Assembly (NCBI GenBank): GCA_034387635.1
Contig: JAOANU010000019.1
Span: 1-64,000, forward strand
Length of the DNA: 64,000 nucleotides
Direction: 5' to 3'
DNA from: Rhodosporidiobolus odoratus
Lineage: Eukaryota; Basidiomycota; Microbotryomycetes; Sporidiobolales; Sporidiobolaceae
Shown: one piece after another, positions 12,901 through 24,983 of the stretch
Layout of the letters: every line of letters begins with the position of its first letter
How positions within the stretch are numbered: position 1 is the first letter of the stretch
The notes under the pieces: generated by a model
What the model was told of the DNA's origin: nothing
What the model saw: only the letters and a program-made list of their open reading frames with translations
Databases searched by the model: none
Position numbers and translations under genes: made by a program

Positions 12901-15900
12901 CCGGTTCAGCCGAGTCCCCCACAATGCTATCTTCCCCCTTTCCCTCATCCTGCTTCTTCGCAACATGCTTCGGAGGTCCGCCGCCCTCTACCTCGGGTCG
13001 GGCCATAGTCACGTCGCCGTCGCCATCCTCCGCCTCTTCGCTGGAAAGGTGGAGCATTTCGTTGTCGTCAGCACGGCGCGATGAGGCGCTCTCCTTGGCT
13101 GCGAGCGCACGTTCGTGCTGTCTCTGCTTAGCGCGACTCGCTTCGTCGACAGCAGCCTCGTCTTCTCCTTCGCCATTGCCAGCGAGCGGCATCTCGACGT
13201 CTTCGACAGGTCCGCTGGCAGCAGGTTTCGGCCGTGCAAAGTGCGGACTGGTCGTTTCGGCGGGAGAGACTGGGCCGGGCTGAGAAGAAGAAGAGGCGAC
13301 GTTGATGGCGCCGTCGGAAGCGCCGTTCTCGGCTGCCCGGCTGGAGGACTGTCGGTTTCGACCAGATTTACGAGGTTCTTCCGGAGGTATAGGAGGATGG
13401 AGAATGGCGGCAGGGTTGACGATGATGGCGAGGTACCAGTGGAGGCTGAATAAGAAGACGATAGTGAGCCGAAGGTCAATTCTACATTGTAAGCCAAGAC
13501 GAAAAAGAAAGTCAACGCACTGCTCGTTGATGGGGACAACGATGTACTTCTTCTCGAAGATGTTAACGCGCTTGGTCCACTTCTTAACGAGCGAGTAACC
13601 GTGGTCATCGGGACCACGAGGAGGTTTCTTCGTCGAAAGCTGCTTGTAGAAGAAACTGTTGAAGATGTGGACCTTGGGGGCAATGCGCTGATCTTCGGGG
13701 AGGGAAGCGTCTCGTTCTACGAGCTTGTCGACGGCGCGCCTGCAAAGGATGTCCGTTATCAGAAATGCAAGGATGGGACGCAAGGTGCGTAACTTACTTG
13801 AGACCGAATTCGATGAGGGTATCGTTCAAGAACTCGTCTTCGCGCAATCGCTTGGTATCGCCGTAGGTGAGCGAAACGGACGTTGTTCCCGGCATCCGCT
13901 GCAGCGGGTACTCGAGAACGCTGCGTAGGCGAATATGAGAGGGTAAGCACGCGAGTTACAGCGGACCGCTGCGAATTCACTGTAGAGATGAACGTACACC
14001 TTCTCTGGCGGGTACAGGTCTACCGGTGCTGCGCGCCTGATAGTGACTTCTGGCAGGTCCTCGTCGCTGCCGTCATTCGATTCGTCGAGCGAGAACTCTT
14101 GTCGCGTGCTCGGCAGGCGGTTCTCGGGCCTGGCGAACTGAGACGTCGAGGCTCGGGAGCTTGATCGAGTCGAATTAGACTGGACGATAAGGTCGCCATC
14201 GTGGTCCGCCTTGAGCGGCGGCACTTGCCGAGAAGGTGCGGCAGGGGTGAAGAAGCTGCGTGCCGGGCGCAATAAGCACAGCCGATCGACGACATGAGAT
14301 AAAAGGCTTGCGCACTGCGTCGAAAGTATCCCCTGTCCGCTCATCAAAGAGGTCTTCGCCTTGCCCGATCGCCCCGTGGTGTTCTGCTTTACGTGACGGC
14401 GGGCTGATTCGTCGTGCTTGACGTACTCATCGATACAGGCTGTGAAGATGTCGTAGCTTGTTCGAGCGACGTTGTCGCTGCATATGAGTCACGTCACGCG
14501 AAGATTCGAGCCGAATGGAGAGGGGAATCACGCACGAATCTGGAGTTGCATGTGGCCATTTTTTCGAGTTCATCTCCGCGAAGATGAGATCCTCCTCCGT
14601 GAGTCGGTCCTCAGGGTCCGTCGAAGGCCGATTGTCGAAAAAGATGTGAATGTGCTTGTCGGGGACTGCAGGAAGCAAAGGCAGACAGACAGGTAACTCT
14701 TGGTCAGCACAGGACTTTGTGGTGGGAGTCGGAAGCGCACTATCGCGCTGTTCGATCTCGGCCAAAAAGCCATCCCATTTCGGCTGATTCCATGACGACG
14801 AGAACCGGAACAGCAGATGCGCTGGCCGACGTTCGCTTCCTCGGTAGAAGCCGACGTTCGCGACTTCGTTTGCCTTGAACTCGACAACCTCATCAGGCGC
14901 TTGTTGTCCTGGTTGGTCGCGTTTGATAGTGACCTTCTGGTGCTTGCCGGACGCCGTGAGGGTAAAGCTGTAGCGGGTTGTTTGTGAAGGCTCAAGCACG
15001 CCTTGGCGGGCGATAAGAGGCGGCTTGATCGAGACTTTTATGATATTCTGGCCGACTCCTTGGGGCTTCGCGCCACCCTTCTTCGCCTTTTCGGAGGCGG
15101 CGAGTGAAGCACGAGGCGCCCTTCCTTTCGCCGATTCGACGTATTCGAAGTCGGCGTTGCCGGATCCGTCGGAAGGACGTTTCTAGCAGCGGAGTTACTC
15201 ATCAGTCTATGTGTCGATTCAAAACGAGCTAAAGGCAATTCAGACTTACCTTGCTCGACATAGCTGCAACCCCGGTCCTCGCCTTCGCTTCGATCTTGGC
15301 AATACGCTCCTGTACAGAGGTGCCAGTATGGGTTTCCGCGTTCCAGAGATTCGACTTGCGTTTAGCCGACGTCTTCGACGCCCTGCCTTGAATCGCCAGA
15401 TTGTCCGGCGAACTTGGTACCGTATCCGCTTCGTCGTCGTAAGCGGGCACAGCACTCACCCGAGGCTTCCGCTTCGGCTGCTGCGATGAAGGTTTGCCAG
15501 CGGGTGGACGGTCAAACTCGTCGTCAATTGGATCTTCCTCATCTTCATGGCGATGATGCGACGGACGAGCGCCCCTTGCGCCGCCGTGGTCGTCTTCTTC
15601 TTCTGCATCCGAACCCAGAAGGCTGATAACCTCTCCCCTTTCCCTTTGCTTGCCCTTGACCCCCTGCGCCGTTCCCTTGATAGCAAAGGAAGCCTTCGTC
15701 TCCTCCATTTTCCGCTTGCCCGCTTCCATCTCGGGAGTATCGGGTGCGTCGTTGTGGAGAATGCGCTTGCGAGACGAGGAAGAAGAGGTAGAAGCGGTGG
15801 GACCGCCGTGGAAGTTGGGAGCGGAGACGGGTTGAGAGGTGGAAGCGTAGGCGGCATGAGAGGAGTGGTCGCCAGGAGGTAGAGCTATACGAGGCAAAGA

Positions 15901-17542
15901 AGGTAAGTCGAAGAGATCACTGGACGAGAAGAAAAAGCACAAAAAGACGCACGATTGCCCTGCCGATCGTGGTTCTTGCCAATCTTCAGCGTCTTGATAC
16001 GGTCCCCCATGGTCATCTGCGAGTCGCTGTCTCCCTGACTACCGATCGTGAGATCGACTGCCTTCCCCTTCCCCTTCCCACTGCCACTCCCACTCCCGTT
16101 GCCACTTCTGACACGAGGGCCTCCCCGATTAGTGGTCGAGACGGACGCGCTCATAGCTTTATTAAACATACGATTCGGGTTGACGCCGCTCGTGCGCCGC
16201 GGCTGAGGCGCCTCAGCTGGTTGGTGCGCGCGGCTGGAGGATGATTGCCCCTTCGAATCTTCATAAAATCCGCCAGATTGCCAGCCGGCACGGCCGGGAC
16301 CGGGTTTGAAGCTGCGGCTGGGTCCGTTCGACGTCGAAGGGTGGTTCAAAGAAGGGTCGGACGGCTTGAACGAGATTGCCTTGCGAGACATGTCGTCGTC
16401 GTCTTCTTCTTGAATATGCGCGAAGGAAGTGAAGTCGGTAGCAAGTGTGGGAGATGACGCAACAGGCTGTTGCGACGAAGGCGGGGGGAGGGAGATGTGC
16501 TGATCGGCAGGCGAGGGTTGATATGTAGAAAAGCCGGGAGGCACTTGTTCATACGCTTGATACAAGGGCTGAGGAGGATCGGCGGGGTACGAAGTAGCGG
16601 TAGAAGGCGAGGCGTATGGAGGGTGAGCTTGCGAGTTTTGTCTGCGCAGCGAAGTGAGGCGGATTGGGATGATAAGCGCGATGCAACGACGAGGAAAGAG
16701 TATGAGGAACAACGAAACGGCGGAAGCCGACATCAGACGAAGCGTGGACGGCAGACCCAACTCACTGGGTTGGCTGAGCAGAGGTGGTGGTGACGCTCCA
16801 GCTGTGGTTCGCGCCTCCGCCTAGAGACTGAGCGGTTGAGTCGCTCGGACGAGATTGGTAGGGCTTTGGGCTAAAACTATGTGTGACGGTGGGCTGAAGG
16901 AACACGCTCCTTGCGGTGGCTGTAAAGCCGCCGGGGTCCGAATGCGCGGAAGCGGGTTGATGAACCGAAGGAGGCAGCCGGGAAGTGCTGTTTTGACGAC
17001 CGTAGTTGCCCAACTGCACCTGGCCAGCCGGGGTTTGGGCGAAGGAAGGCGGAGGGCCACGAGACGTGACGTGCGGCTGCGCGTAGGGAAGTAACCGAGC
17101 GGGATTGACAGAGGGGTGGCCAGGAGGAGCCGAGGCCGACGCTGGCTGAGGAGGTTGGAACGGAGCGAATACACCAGCCGAAGAGCCAGGGTAGTGCGGC
17201 AGGCCGTAGAGAGGTGTACCAGGTCGCGTCTGGGTGACGGAGTAATTCGGATGGGTCGGTGGCGGAGCAGGGATAGGCCGGTTGTGTCCTGGATGAGGTT
17301 TTTCTGGCGGAGGTGATTCTCCCGTCAGGTCGACAGGGTTCAACCTTGGCGCAGTGTTGGTGTTGGTACCGTAGTAGATTTGATTTTGTGCAGTAGGTGT
17401 CGAGGGATTCGGGGCGTTCTGCCGCGACCAAGCAGGTTAAGGACGACGTACTGAGCGTGGGAAGAGAGGCAGTAGTAGGACCGCCGGGTGTGCGTACCTG
17501 TACACTGAGCAACACTCTATCTAGTGAGCCTCCCCCTAACAT
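9958..17542 (-). CDS. ULP2: Ulp2/SENP6-7-like SUMO protease
   Basis: Cysteine protease expected to trim poly-SUMO chains in the nucleus. The long N-terminal half is low-complexity (Pro/Ser/Gln). It is followed by a folded region near 14.4-15.0 kb (KVTIKRDQPGQQAPDEVVEF). The peptidase C48 domain follows: VSLTYGDTKRLREDEFLNDTLIEFGLK, then VHIFNSFFYKQL, then VPINEHLHWYLAII with the catalytic His after splicing near 13.44 kb. VMIFDSLQ carries the catalytic Asp near 12.3 kb, and VPQQPNYCDCGLYLLHFVEKF the catalytic Cys near 12.07 kb. About 350 acidic/Ser-rich residues are inserted between the His and the Asp, as in the SENP6/7-Ulp2 branch. The C-terminal 600 residues are charged, coiled-coil-like, then disordered. 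The start MLGGGSLDRVLLSVQ is the first in-frame ATG and joins the next exon in phase; an upstream exon cannot be excluded. Confidence 0.88.
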
Positions 17543-18747
17543 GCACGCAGCGTCTGCGTCGCTTTGGCCGAGTTGTCGTGAGTTCCTCCTGCTCAAAGTG
17601 AGAAGGGGAAGAGGCGGCGTCGACTCGTCTTGTGGGGGTTGTCAAGCGGTTGCTGAGGTACTGATCTGAGTATAGATGCTGCTGCGAGGCCCACAGGCAC
17701 GGCAAGCGAGGTTGAGCCTCGATGACCAGGGTGAATAGTTCAGAACAGCAACAGCAAGGTTGGCCTTCTACACTTCTCTTCCTTCTGGAGAGGATGGCTG
17801 AGCCCACTCAAGCGTTCAACTAAACCCTGGGTGTCGTATGACAGGCGCGCCGGGTCTTTCTGGGTCGTTGCGAACGCTTCCTCAACCTTCCCCTCGTGCA
17901 CCTTTGACGCCGTTTTCGAGCGTCAGCAAGGCTCGCTGCTGCTCTGCGACCTTTCCGCCTTGCGTATAAAGGTCTGTATGGATGCGATGGAGATGTCAAG
18001 CTCAACCAAGTAGCGACGCAACAAAGCAGGTCTGTCCTTTTCTTCCTCAAGTTCCTCTTGTTCACACCCCCGCTGACCCGGGTCATTCAGTCAGGCTGTG
18101 CATTCGCGGACGCTCTTGTAGCGCGATAGTGCAGCTTTTCAGTCGACCCTCTTGTGCTGCGCTACCAGCCCTTTGCAGCCTCTGACAGACCTGGCCATGT
18201 AAACAATGGTTTCCTTTTCCGATTTCCTCCACCTTCGCTACACTCGTGTCCGACTACTCCTGGACCAAAGTCATCTGCCTCTACGTCTGCGCTATGCCCG
18301 TGCTCGCAGTAACGGGCGTCGCCCGGTCTTTCCCTTTTCAGCGCCAGATTTTTGTTTTCACCGAGATGCTTTCATTGGCAACGAATACTACCATTGATCC
18401 AGCAGTCTATGCTCGCTCGCGACGCTTCAGCTTCTGTTAACTGCTGCTTGACGTAGCTGAACTAGTAGCAGGTCAGCGCTGACCTCGAAGGTTCACCGTA
18501 CGTTCCTCATTTGACATGTTGTTCCATCTCCTAACAGACAGCTCTTTCACATACTTTTCTTGCTCTTGCTCCGCTGTTCTGCTTACAATCCATCATTCTT
18601 CTAACGTGCCAAACACTCGCACAATTGAATGAACAACGAACAAATGAATTGAACAAGAAAAAGACGAGCCCATCACCCCCCCTCCCTTTCGTCCATTTCC
18701 TACTGGATCCCTCCCTTCTGTCCCCTGCCCTCCCTCCCGCTGACATC
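17543..18747. other. 1.2-kb intergenic region, ULP2 promoter side
   Basis: Lies between the ULP2 start and the end of the PHD gene, both on the minus strand. No open frame has exon-like structure. Pyrimidine-rich stretches near 18.68-18.80 kb belong to the 3' end and UTR of the PHD gene. Confidence 0.5.
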
Positions 18748-21424
18748 CTAAGCCCTTCCCTCCCCCTCCCCCTCCCCCTGCCGCCCTCCGTCCTGCGTCC
18801 CTCCAGCCTCCTGCACACCATCTTCATCCTCCCCTCCAACCTCGGCTCCCAAGTTCGTCCACTCTCCAAGCGCCGCAAACTGACTCGCATAATTCGCTCC
18901 CACCGTCTGGAAATGATTCGGTTCCTCTCCTTGTCCTGGTACGTGTCCGCCTCCTGCTGCTGCTACTGCTGCTGGGTTCGTGGAGGACGAAGCGTTCGAA
19001 TTCGAGTTACCGACTGCGAAAGGTGCTCCAGAGGTAGAATAGGCGTTTGCGTGGGTGAAAGCGCTCATTTGTAGAGCGGCTACAGCTGCTGCTGCGGCGG
19101 CGGCGGCTGAAGCGGAAGTAGAAGTCGAAGAGGACGATGTGGAAGGTTGGGGGGAGTAGGCGGCGTAGGAGCTAGAAGTGGAGACGGAGGTTGAAGCTGG
19201 AGGACGGGCAGCTGAAGAGGTAGACATCGAGGGGCCGACTTGGATATCTCCTCCGTTCAAGGCTGGTGAGGGAGAAGCGGAAAGGGCCGAGACGGGGTTC
19301 AGCTGAGCACGAAGGTATGGTGGTAGGGACGGGTTGCCGTTCTGTTGCTGATGCTGGTGCGGGTGGTGGGGGTGCTGCTGCTGTTGGTGGTGGTGAGAGG
19401 CTTGTTGGGCGACGCCGAATCCTCCGAGGTCGGCAAACTCGTTCACACCGCCCGAAGTGCTAGCGCTCTGATCCCCCTGCATCGCCGCTGCTGCCAACTC
19501 AGCCCTCCTACTCGCCGCAGTCCTCGCCCCTCCCCCCACATCCCCCGGGATGTCAAAGCTAAGAGGCGTGCCGACCTCACTCTGACTAGGACCGGGTGTA
19601 GGGGTTCCAACCTGGGAGGCAGAAGCAGAAGCCGCCAAGAACCCCTGTGCGGCGGCGAGTTCTTCTGCTTCCCGCTCCAGCTTCTGTTCGCGTTCGAGAG
19701 CCTCGGCAGCGCGTTGAGCGGCGGCGGCGGCGAGAGTTTGTGGGAGGGAGGGGGGCCAAATGGGGAGAGAGGCGCAGGTCGGGTTGACACGGGGAGCAAA
19801 CTCTGCAGTGTGCGATGGGATGTCAGGTAGGCAGTTCGTCAGATGAAAGAACAAGGAAACGCACTTTTCTCCACCGACAGAACGTATTCAAGCAGAACCT
19901 TAACCGGCAAGCTCTCCAACCACTCCCTCTTGGTCTTTTCCTCGTACTCATCGTCCCTCTGTGGCCTGACCTGACCCTCCGGTAACTCGACCTCCATAGC
20001 TCCCTCTATATCCTTCTCCTCTCCTGCGCCGGTCGTCCAGCCTTTACTCTCGTCGTTGAGATCAAGCGGTTGATGCAGGGCTGCGAGTTTTGCTGAACAA
20101 GCGGAACAGAACCACGGGTTGGGAGACTCGACTGTTTCGGGAGGGATGGCAGGGAGGGAACAGAGTTGATGCCATCCTAGGAGGCAGGTTTCGCAGATGA
20201 CGAGCTGTAGAATGGATGAGAGGTGAGCATGAACGGGGCCTGGCTTATGTATCGTGAAAGGGTATGCGCACTCGATTCTCAGGTGGCGAGTGACCCATCC
20301 TGCAGGTTTCGCACATAAGGTTTGCTTCGAACGAGGGGAGCGTCACTTGTCGCTTTTTGCGGTGGACTGCGAGACGAGCGAAGGAGCACGTGTGAGTCAC
20401 TTCATCGCATCCAGCCGTCATGAAGGTGCAGAGTAGGCAAGGGGTCGTCAACATACTGGTAGGCCGGTTGGTCGGAACGAAGGATTTCGGCTTGCTGATC
20501 TTGCGCCCAAATTTAGTCGTTCCCGCATTCGGACCAGCGAACTATGGGCAAGCTAGTCATAAGCTTGCGGTACAGCGGGTAAGAGACCGCCGATAGGAGG
20601 AAAGCAGCGAGAGTCCGTAGAGAACGCACATCGTCTCCATCATCCTCCCCCTCTACGTCCTTCTCCCCCTCCACCTCCGGTTCACTTGCGCTACTTTGTC
20701 CCTGCCCCTCAAAGTCGTCCTCATCGCTGCTCATCTTTCTCTTCCCACCCCTTCCCCTTCCCCTTCCTCTTCCTCCTCTCCCCCTACTACCTCTTGGCCT
20801 TCCCCTTGGCCTCCCCCTCCCCGCCGTAGTCCCCTCCCCCGGCGGTTTAGCCGGACCCCTATTCTCCGTCCCCGGAATCTTGCGAGGCCTACCTCGAGGT
20901 CGTTTCGGAGGAGCGGGAGTACCATCTTTGTTCAACGCGACGAGGGGTGCAAGGGTCTGAGGTGCGGCGTTGACGGGGACGTTGGGGTCGGGACCGATGG
21001 GTTGATGTTCTACTGGAGGGGCGTTGAGGACCGAAGGGTATTGACCGGTACCGGTCGCAAGAGGCGGGCCGGGAGGAGGAGCATGACGGGCAGCCTACGA
21101 CAGAGGTGGTGCATCCGAGGACGGGGCAGACGAGTATGGGGAGTCAGGAGAGTGACCACTCTGTGCGGCAGGCAGAGCTAGGCCGCATGCGGAGCAGAGA
21201 GGAGGAGAACTGGCTTGTTGATGGAACGAAGTGGTGGCTTACCTCGAGGGCTTGAGGAACGTCGTCGAGGTTCTCCTCAAACTGGAGACCATTGTCGTGC
21301 AGGTGTGTTCCCTGAGGTGGATCTGTGTCCCGAGGTACAGGACGTGCAGGTATGAAGTTGGAATTGTCAGAGAAGAGGGAGAAAAAGGTAGTATGGGTGA
21401 CAAACCTTGTACGGGTAAGTCCAT
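18748..21424 (-). CDS. PHD-finger and AT-hook chromatin protein
   Basis: Probable nuclear chromatin reader. The start MDLPVQ (21424) is a short exon that splices to DPPQGTHLHDNGLQFEENLDDVPQALE and then to a Pro-rich exon. A basic AT-hook block KRPRGRPRK is followed by a Gly/Arg stretch and an acidic stretch. The PHD finger is split by an intron: MCETCRMGHSPPENR joined to LVICETCLLGWHQLC, ending PWFCSACS, which is a complete C4HC3 set. EWLESLPVKVLLEYVLSVEKK follows it. The last exon is low-complexity: an Ala/Glu helix, a His/Gln tract (near 19.39 kb), Ser/Thr runs, a poly-Ala tract, and an acidic-Gly end. I cannot assign an orthologue; Cti6- or Snt-like readers are possible. Confidence 0.8.
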
Positions 21425-21675
21425 CGTTTACTGAGATGCTCCCGTAGTGTACTGTAAGCAGATCAGCTTGGTTTGATGTCGAGTGAACAAAGTTGGTAAA
21501 GTGGTGAGACTCAGACCATCCGCAATTTGCAATACACCTGGCGCAATTAGCAAACGTAGTCTGACTTACAAGCTATGTATTACAATTTAAATTGATGCGA
21601 TTGCAACCGGCTGGATCGTGTGACGCTTCTCGCTGCGCTCTGTGCTGTTCTCGTCTGTTCGTGTCAAGCTACAAG
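21425..21675. promoter_or_regulatory. Short divergent promoter region
   Basis: Only 250 bp separate the start of the PHD gene (minus) from the start of the K+/H+ exchange gene (plus). An AT-rich patch (near 21575-21595) is the most likely shared core. This is inference from layout. Confidence 0.35.
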
Positions 21676-22997
21676 ATGCGACCCACTCCTCCCTCTCTGC
21701 TCAAGCTACTGGCTCTCCCATTAGCCCACCCACGTGGTCACTCTCCCAAGTTCCTCCTTCACCCGCTCAAATCCTCCCTGGCCTCGTCCTCAAGAAAGGA
21801 ACAACTGCCCAAAGTACAACTCTACATCAACAAGGCAACCGACAAGGCTGCAGATCTATGGTCTGGGTTGGGAAAAGCTGAAAAGGGATGGAAGAAAAAG
21901 GCATACGTACGTTCATCCACTCTTTCATCGAGACGAGGCGGTGCAGCAGATTGACCTGACAATTTGCATTTGCCTATAGGACACTGGAGAACGCCTCATG
22001 GACAAGATCGAGTACGAGGAGTGGGCACTCAAGGCCATCGACCCCGCCCTCGCACCTCGACCCATTGCCGCCTCCCTTTCCTCCAAATCCTCCCCGTCCT
22101 CACCTTCTTCCTCTTCTCGAAAACCATCTGCGGACGAGACTGTAAGCATTCTATACTCGGTTCTCCTTGCGTCGACTCGCGCGAGTCTTGAGCGCTCGTC
22201 ATCATTACAGGTCGAACTCCTCTACCCAGCGTCCCTCCTCGATCCCGAAGCTCTTCTCGCTAGCTTACGGAAACAGCTGCAACATCGCGCACCTCATCAC
22301 AAGTCTGCGGCATGGCGATGCCTGGTGTATGCTCCCCTTTGCTGCCTCTGCTTAAACCGCAACCCCTGACCAGTCTTTCTGTCCTTGTGCCACAACAGCC
22401 TGAGTCCCTTGACCTGGCCCTTCGCAATTCTCCCAATCGTCCCCAAGTGCGTTCCGCGTTTCGCCGATGACTCGAGCACGAGCAAATTACTAACTCGTTC
22501 CGCCTACCAGTTTCCCCCTCTTTTACGTCCTGTGGCGCGCCTGGTCCCACTACCGCGCCTCGCAAGCCTCTCAGTACCTCCTCTCCATCCTTCCCGCCTC
22601 TTCTCCTTCCTCTTCCTCAACCACCTCCACACCACCCCAAACCCAAGCCCAGTCTCCACAACTCCTCCTCCGACCCTCAAAAGAACTCGACTCTCTCTAC
22701 CCTTCCTCCGCATCCTCCCTCCAAGGCGAACTCCTTCTCCGTCCCGGGGTCGTCCCAAAACTGGTAGAGGTGTTCAAGATGCAAGAGGATGAGAAGAAGG
22801 AATTGGAGAGGGCTGTTTGGCAGAGTGAGCAGAGGTTGAAACAAGCCCAAGCTAATGACAAGAGTGAGGAGCAGAAGGAGAAGGTGGAGCAGGAGCAGGA
22901 GGAGGGGAAGGAAGCTGCGCCGGGTGAGGGGGTTATGAAGGATGAGCTCAAGAAAGTTGGGGAGGTTGTGACTGGAAAGGGCGAGACGAAGAAGTAG
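21676..22997 (+). CDS. Mitochondrial K+/H+ exchange-related protein
   Basis: Resembles the Mit_KHE1 family (YDL183C in S. cerevisiae), inner-membrane proteins linked to mitochondrial K+/H+ exchange and volume control. The N-terminus MRPTPPSLLKLLALPLAHPRG is basic and presequence-like, and for this reason I chose the ATG at 21676 over the in-frame one at 21595. Family-type blocks are LYINKATDKAADLWSGLGKAEKGWKKKAY, RLMDKIEYEEWALKAID, VELLYPASLLDPEALLASLRK, LTWPFAILPIVPNFPLFYVLWRAWSHYRASQASQYL (hydrophobic hairpin) and ELDSLYP. A long acidic/basic coiled-coil tail ends ETKK. Four introns are supported, with donors at 21907, 22142, 22327 and near 22446, and all junctions stay in phase. It converges on copper transporter copy A. 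Confidence 0.82.
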
Positions 22998-23418
22998 GAT
23001 GTGCAGAGGGAACATGGGACATAGCACAGAGATGGAAACCATAGAGCTCGACAGGGAGGATGGTACGGTGGATGCTGTTGTAAAAGGCTACATGGTTGCC
23101 GCGCCCGCATTTTCACATTTCCAGTTTTCTTCACATCCTCTGGCCTGGGGTACGGCTCAGCTAGCACTCTGATATCGCGACTATCTGCGTCACTCCTCTT
23201 CGAGCTCAGAACAATCAGAGCTTTGCAGGTCGAGTCCAGGCGAAGTCGGGCCAATCTAAACGGATCCGCCCAAAAAAACGGCAAAGCCGCATAGAACCGC
23301 TTTAAAGGCTCCGAGCAAGGGTGATTCGCACAGTCTACAGAGCTGAGTGGAGTGTTCATGTGTTGCACAGAGTAGAGGTGGACAAAGGAAGGAATAGGTG
23401 AGTGCAGTCCGGCCTTGA
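22998..23418. other. Convergent 3' region
   Basis: 420 bp between two converging genes. No coding structure is seen. The inverted-repeat homology with 46-47.7 kb stops at 23418, directly after the transporter stop codon. Confidence 0.5.
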
Positions 23419-24631
23419 TCAGCAACAACACTCTCCCCTCGCCGCTGCCGAATCGTCGCCAACCCAGCTACCCTCTGGCGTGGCGGTGTCGCGCTGTCGG
23501 CGAGAGCCCTCAGTCTCCTCGCCGCACGGGTCAGGGAAGAACATGCCAGACGTACGGCGAACAGACCGTAACCGACAAACCCGCCTACGATGATCGCGAG
23601 GATGATTCCTCCGTTGAAATACATGGCAAGCCTGCGGGCACGTCCACTGCGTCAGTGATAGAAGTTATATGGTATTGTGCATGAGGAGGCGTACAGCATG
23701 AGGATGTCTGCGGACCGGACGATTAGCAAGACTTTCTCGCAAGAAGAGAGGAAGAGGAAAAGCTCACAGGCAGTCCCGAACTGCACGCCGTAGAACACGC
23801 TCCTGACCACATGCTCTGTGAAGCTCGGGCTATGCATTTTAAGCATCGTCAGTAGCCTGACCACCTTTCTTCACATTGACAGCAACGGGAGGAAGGAAGA
23901 AGAGAGTCGCGTACCGGAACGGGGCGGCCTTGCTCACCGCGAGCGCATCTGAATTCTTCGCCAATGCAGAAAGCGCACGGTCCTCTCGCACGTAGTAGGC
24001 GCGGCGGATCGAGCGATCGTACTCCCGGGACAGGCGACGGACGCCTTCGAGGGCGACGACAATGAAGAAGACCTGCAGACGTGACAATGGTCAGTCTGGG
24101 GTACACCAGCGCACGTCTGAGCAGAGTAACGGGGAGTGGGCGAGAGACCGCCGGATTGAGGGTCGGCGAGGTTGGAGGGGGAAGAAGTGGGAAGTGAGGA
24201 AGAACGTCCAGAAAAAGCATGGCTTACTCCGATGATTGTGCCGACATAGTCGCCTACGCTGCGAACGTGCCACTGCTCGGATAGGAAGCAGGCTGTGATC
24301 AAGGAACGTCGGATAAAAGCGAGTCAGCAGCCAGGTCCGAGGGAAAAGCTCGAGAAAGAGGTGGACTGACCGTCTATGGTGTACCAGTTCCAGAGCATCC
24401 TGCATGACGAGGGGTCGAACTTCAGTACCACCCAATGCGTACCGTCTCACAGGCAGCGAAAAATAGTCCACTCACGAGATCTGCAAAGAAAAGGCGGGAA
24501 GCAATCAGTGTTTGCCTGAGCGAGTCGGATCCACGGGATCAACATACTTTGCAAGCAGCTCCAGATCCTCCAGATCCCATATCCATGTCACCCATGCCGG
24601 TTCCACCCATGTCCATACCGCTCATATCCAT
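23419..24631 (-). CDS. CTR2: Ctr-type copper transporter, copy A
   Basis: Small trimeric Cu(I) permease of the plasma or vacuolar membrane. The start MDMSGMDMGGTGMGDMDMGSGG is a Met-rich copper-binding motif. [23 protein letters not shown] leads to TM1 (VGDYVGTIIGVFFIVVALEGVRRLSREY). A cytosolic loop is followed by YILMLLAMYFN with MxxxM in TM2, and GGFVG (GxxxG) in TM3. The tail, spliced after GYGLFA, ends GECCC-stop. This Cys end supports the last junction, whose intron is only 38 nt. About 196 residues in eight exons, including a 5-nt exon at 24476-24480. A near-identical inverted copy lies at 46523-47732. Confidence 0.9.
24476..24480 (-). other. 5-nt microexon in copper transporter A
   Basis: ATCTC lies between CTTTGCAG and GTGAGTGG. 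It restores CK-ISML-WNW across two introns and is conserved at 46674-46678 in copy B. Confidence 0.8.
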
Positions 24632-24983
24632 TCTGTTGTGCTGTCGGCGGAGGAGAGAAAGGGGAAAAGATGCTTGAAGGGTTGAATCGGCCAGGCGGGC
24701 CAAGCTCGGGTCAGTAGCAGCGACAGAACACCCTGTAGCACCGCGAGGGTCGACCTACCGAGGGATATAGCGCTTGATTATCGTTTGTGACCGGAAAGTG
24801 AAGTGTAGGAAGGAAAGAAATGAAGAGCGGCCGCTGGCTGGACACGTCGCCAAGCCGGCTCCGAGAAGGCCCGAGCAGCTGATGGCTCATTTTAGAGGAT
24901 CCTGTGCGCCGTATGAATTGCTAGTGCCTAGCGTATGGGCATAGAAGAGCTGTCTAAGGGGGTTACAGCGGAAGAAATGCGAT

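Noticed and set aside
23256..23624. Unspliced read-through C-terminus of copper transporter A
   Set aside because: The read-through tails of copies A and B are unrelated after the duplication edge, whereas the spliced tail is conserved in both and ends GECCC-stop.
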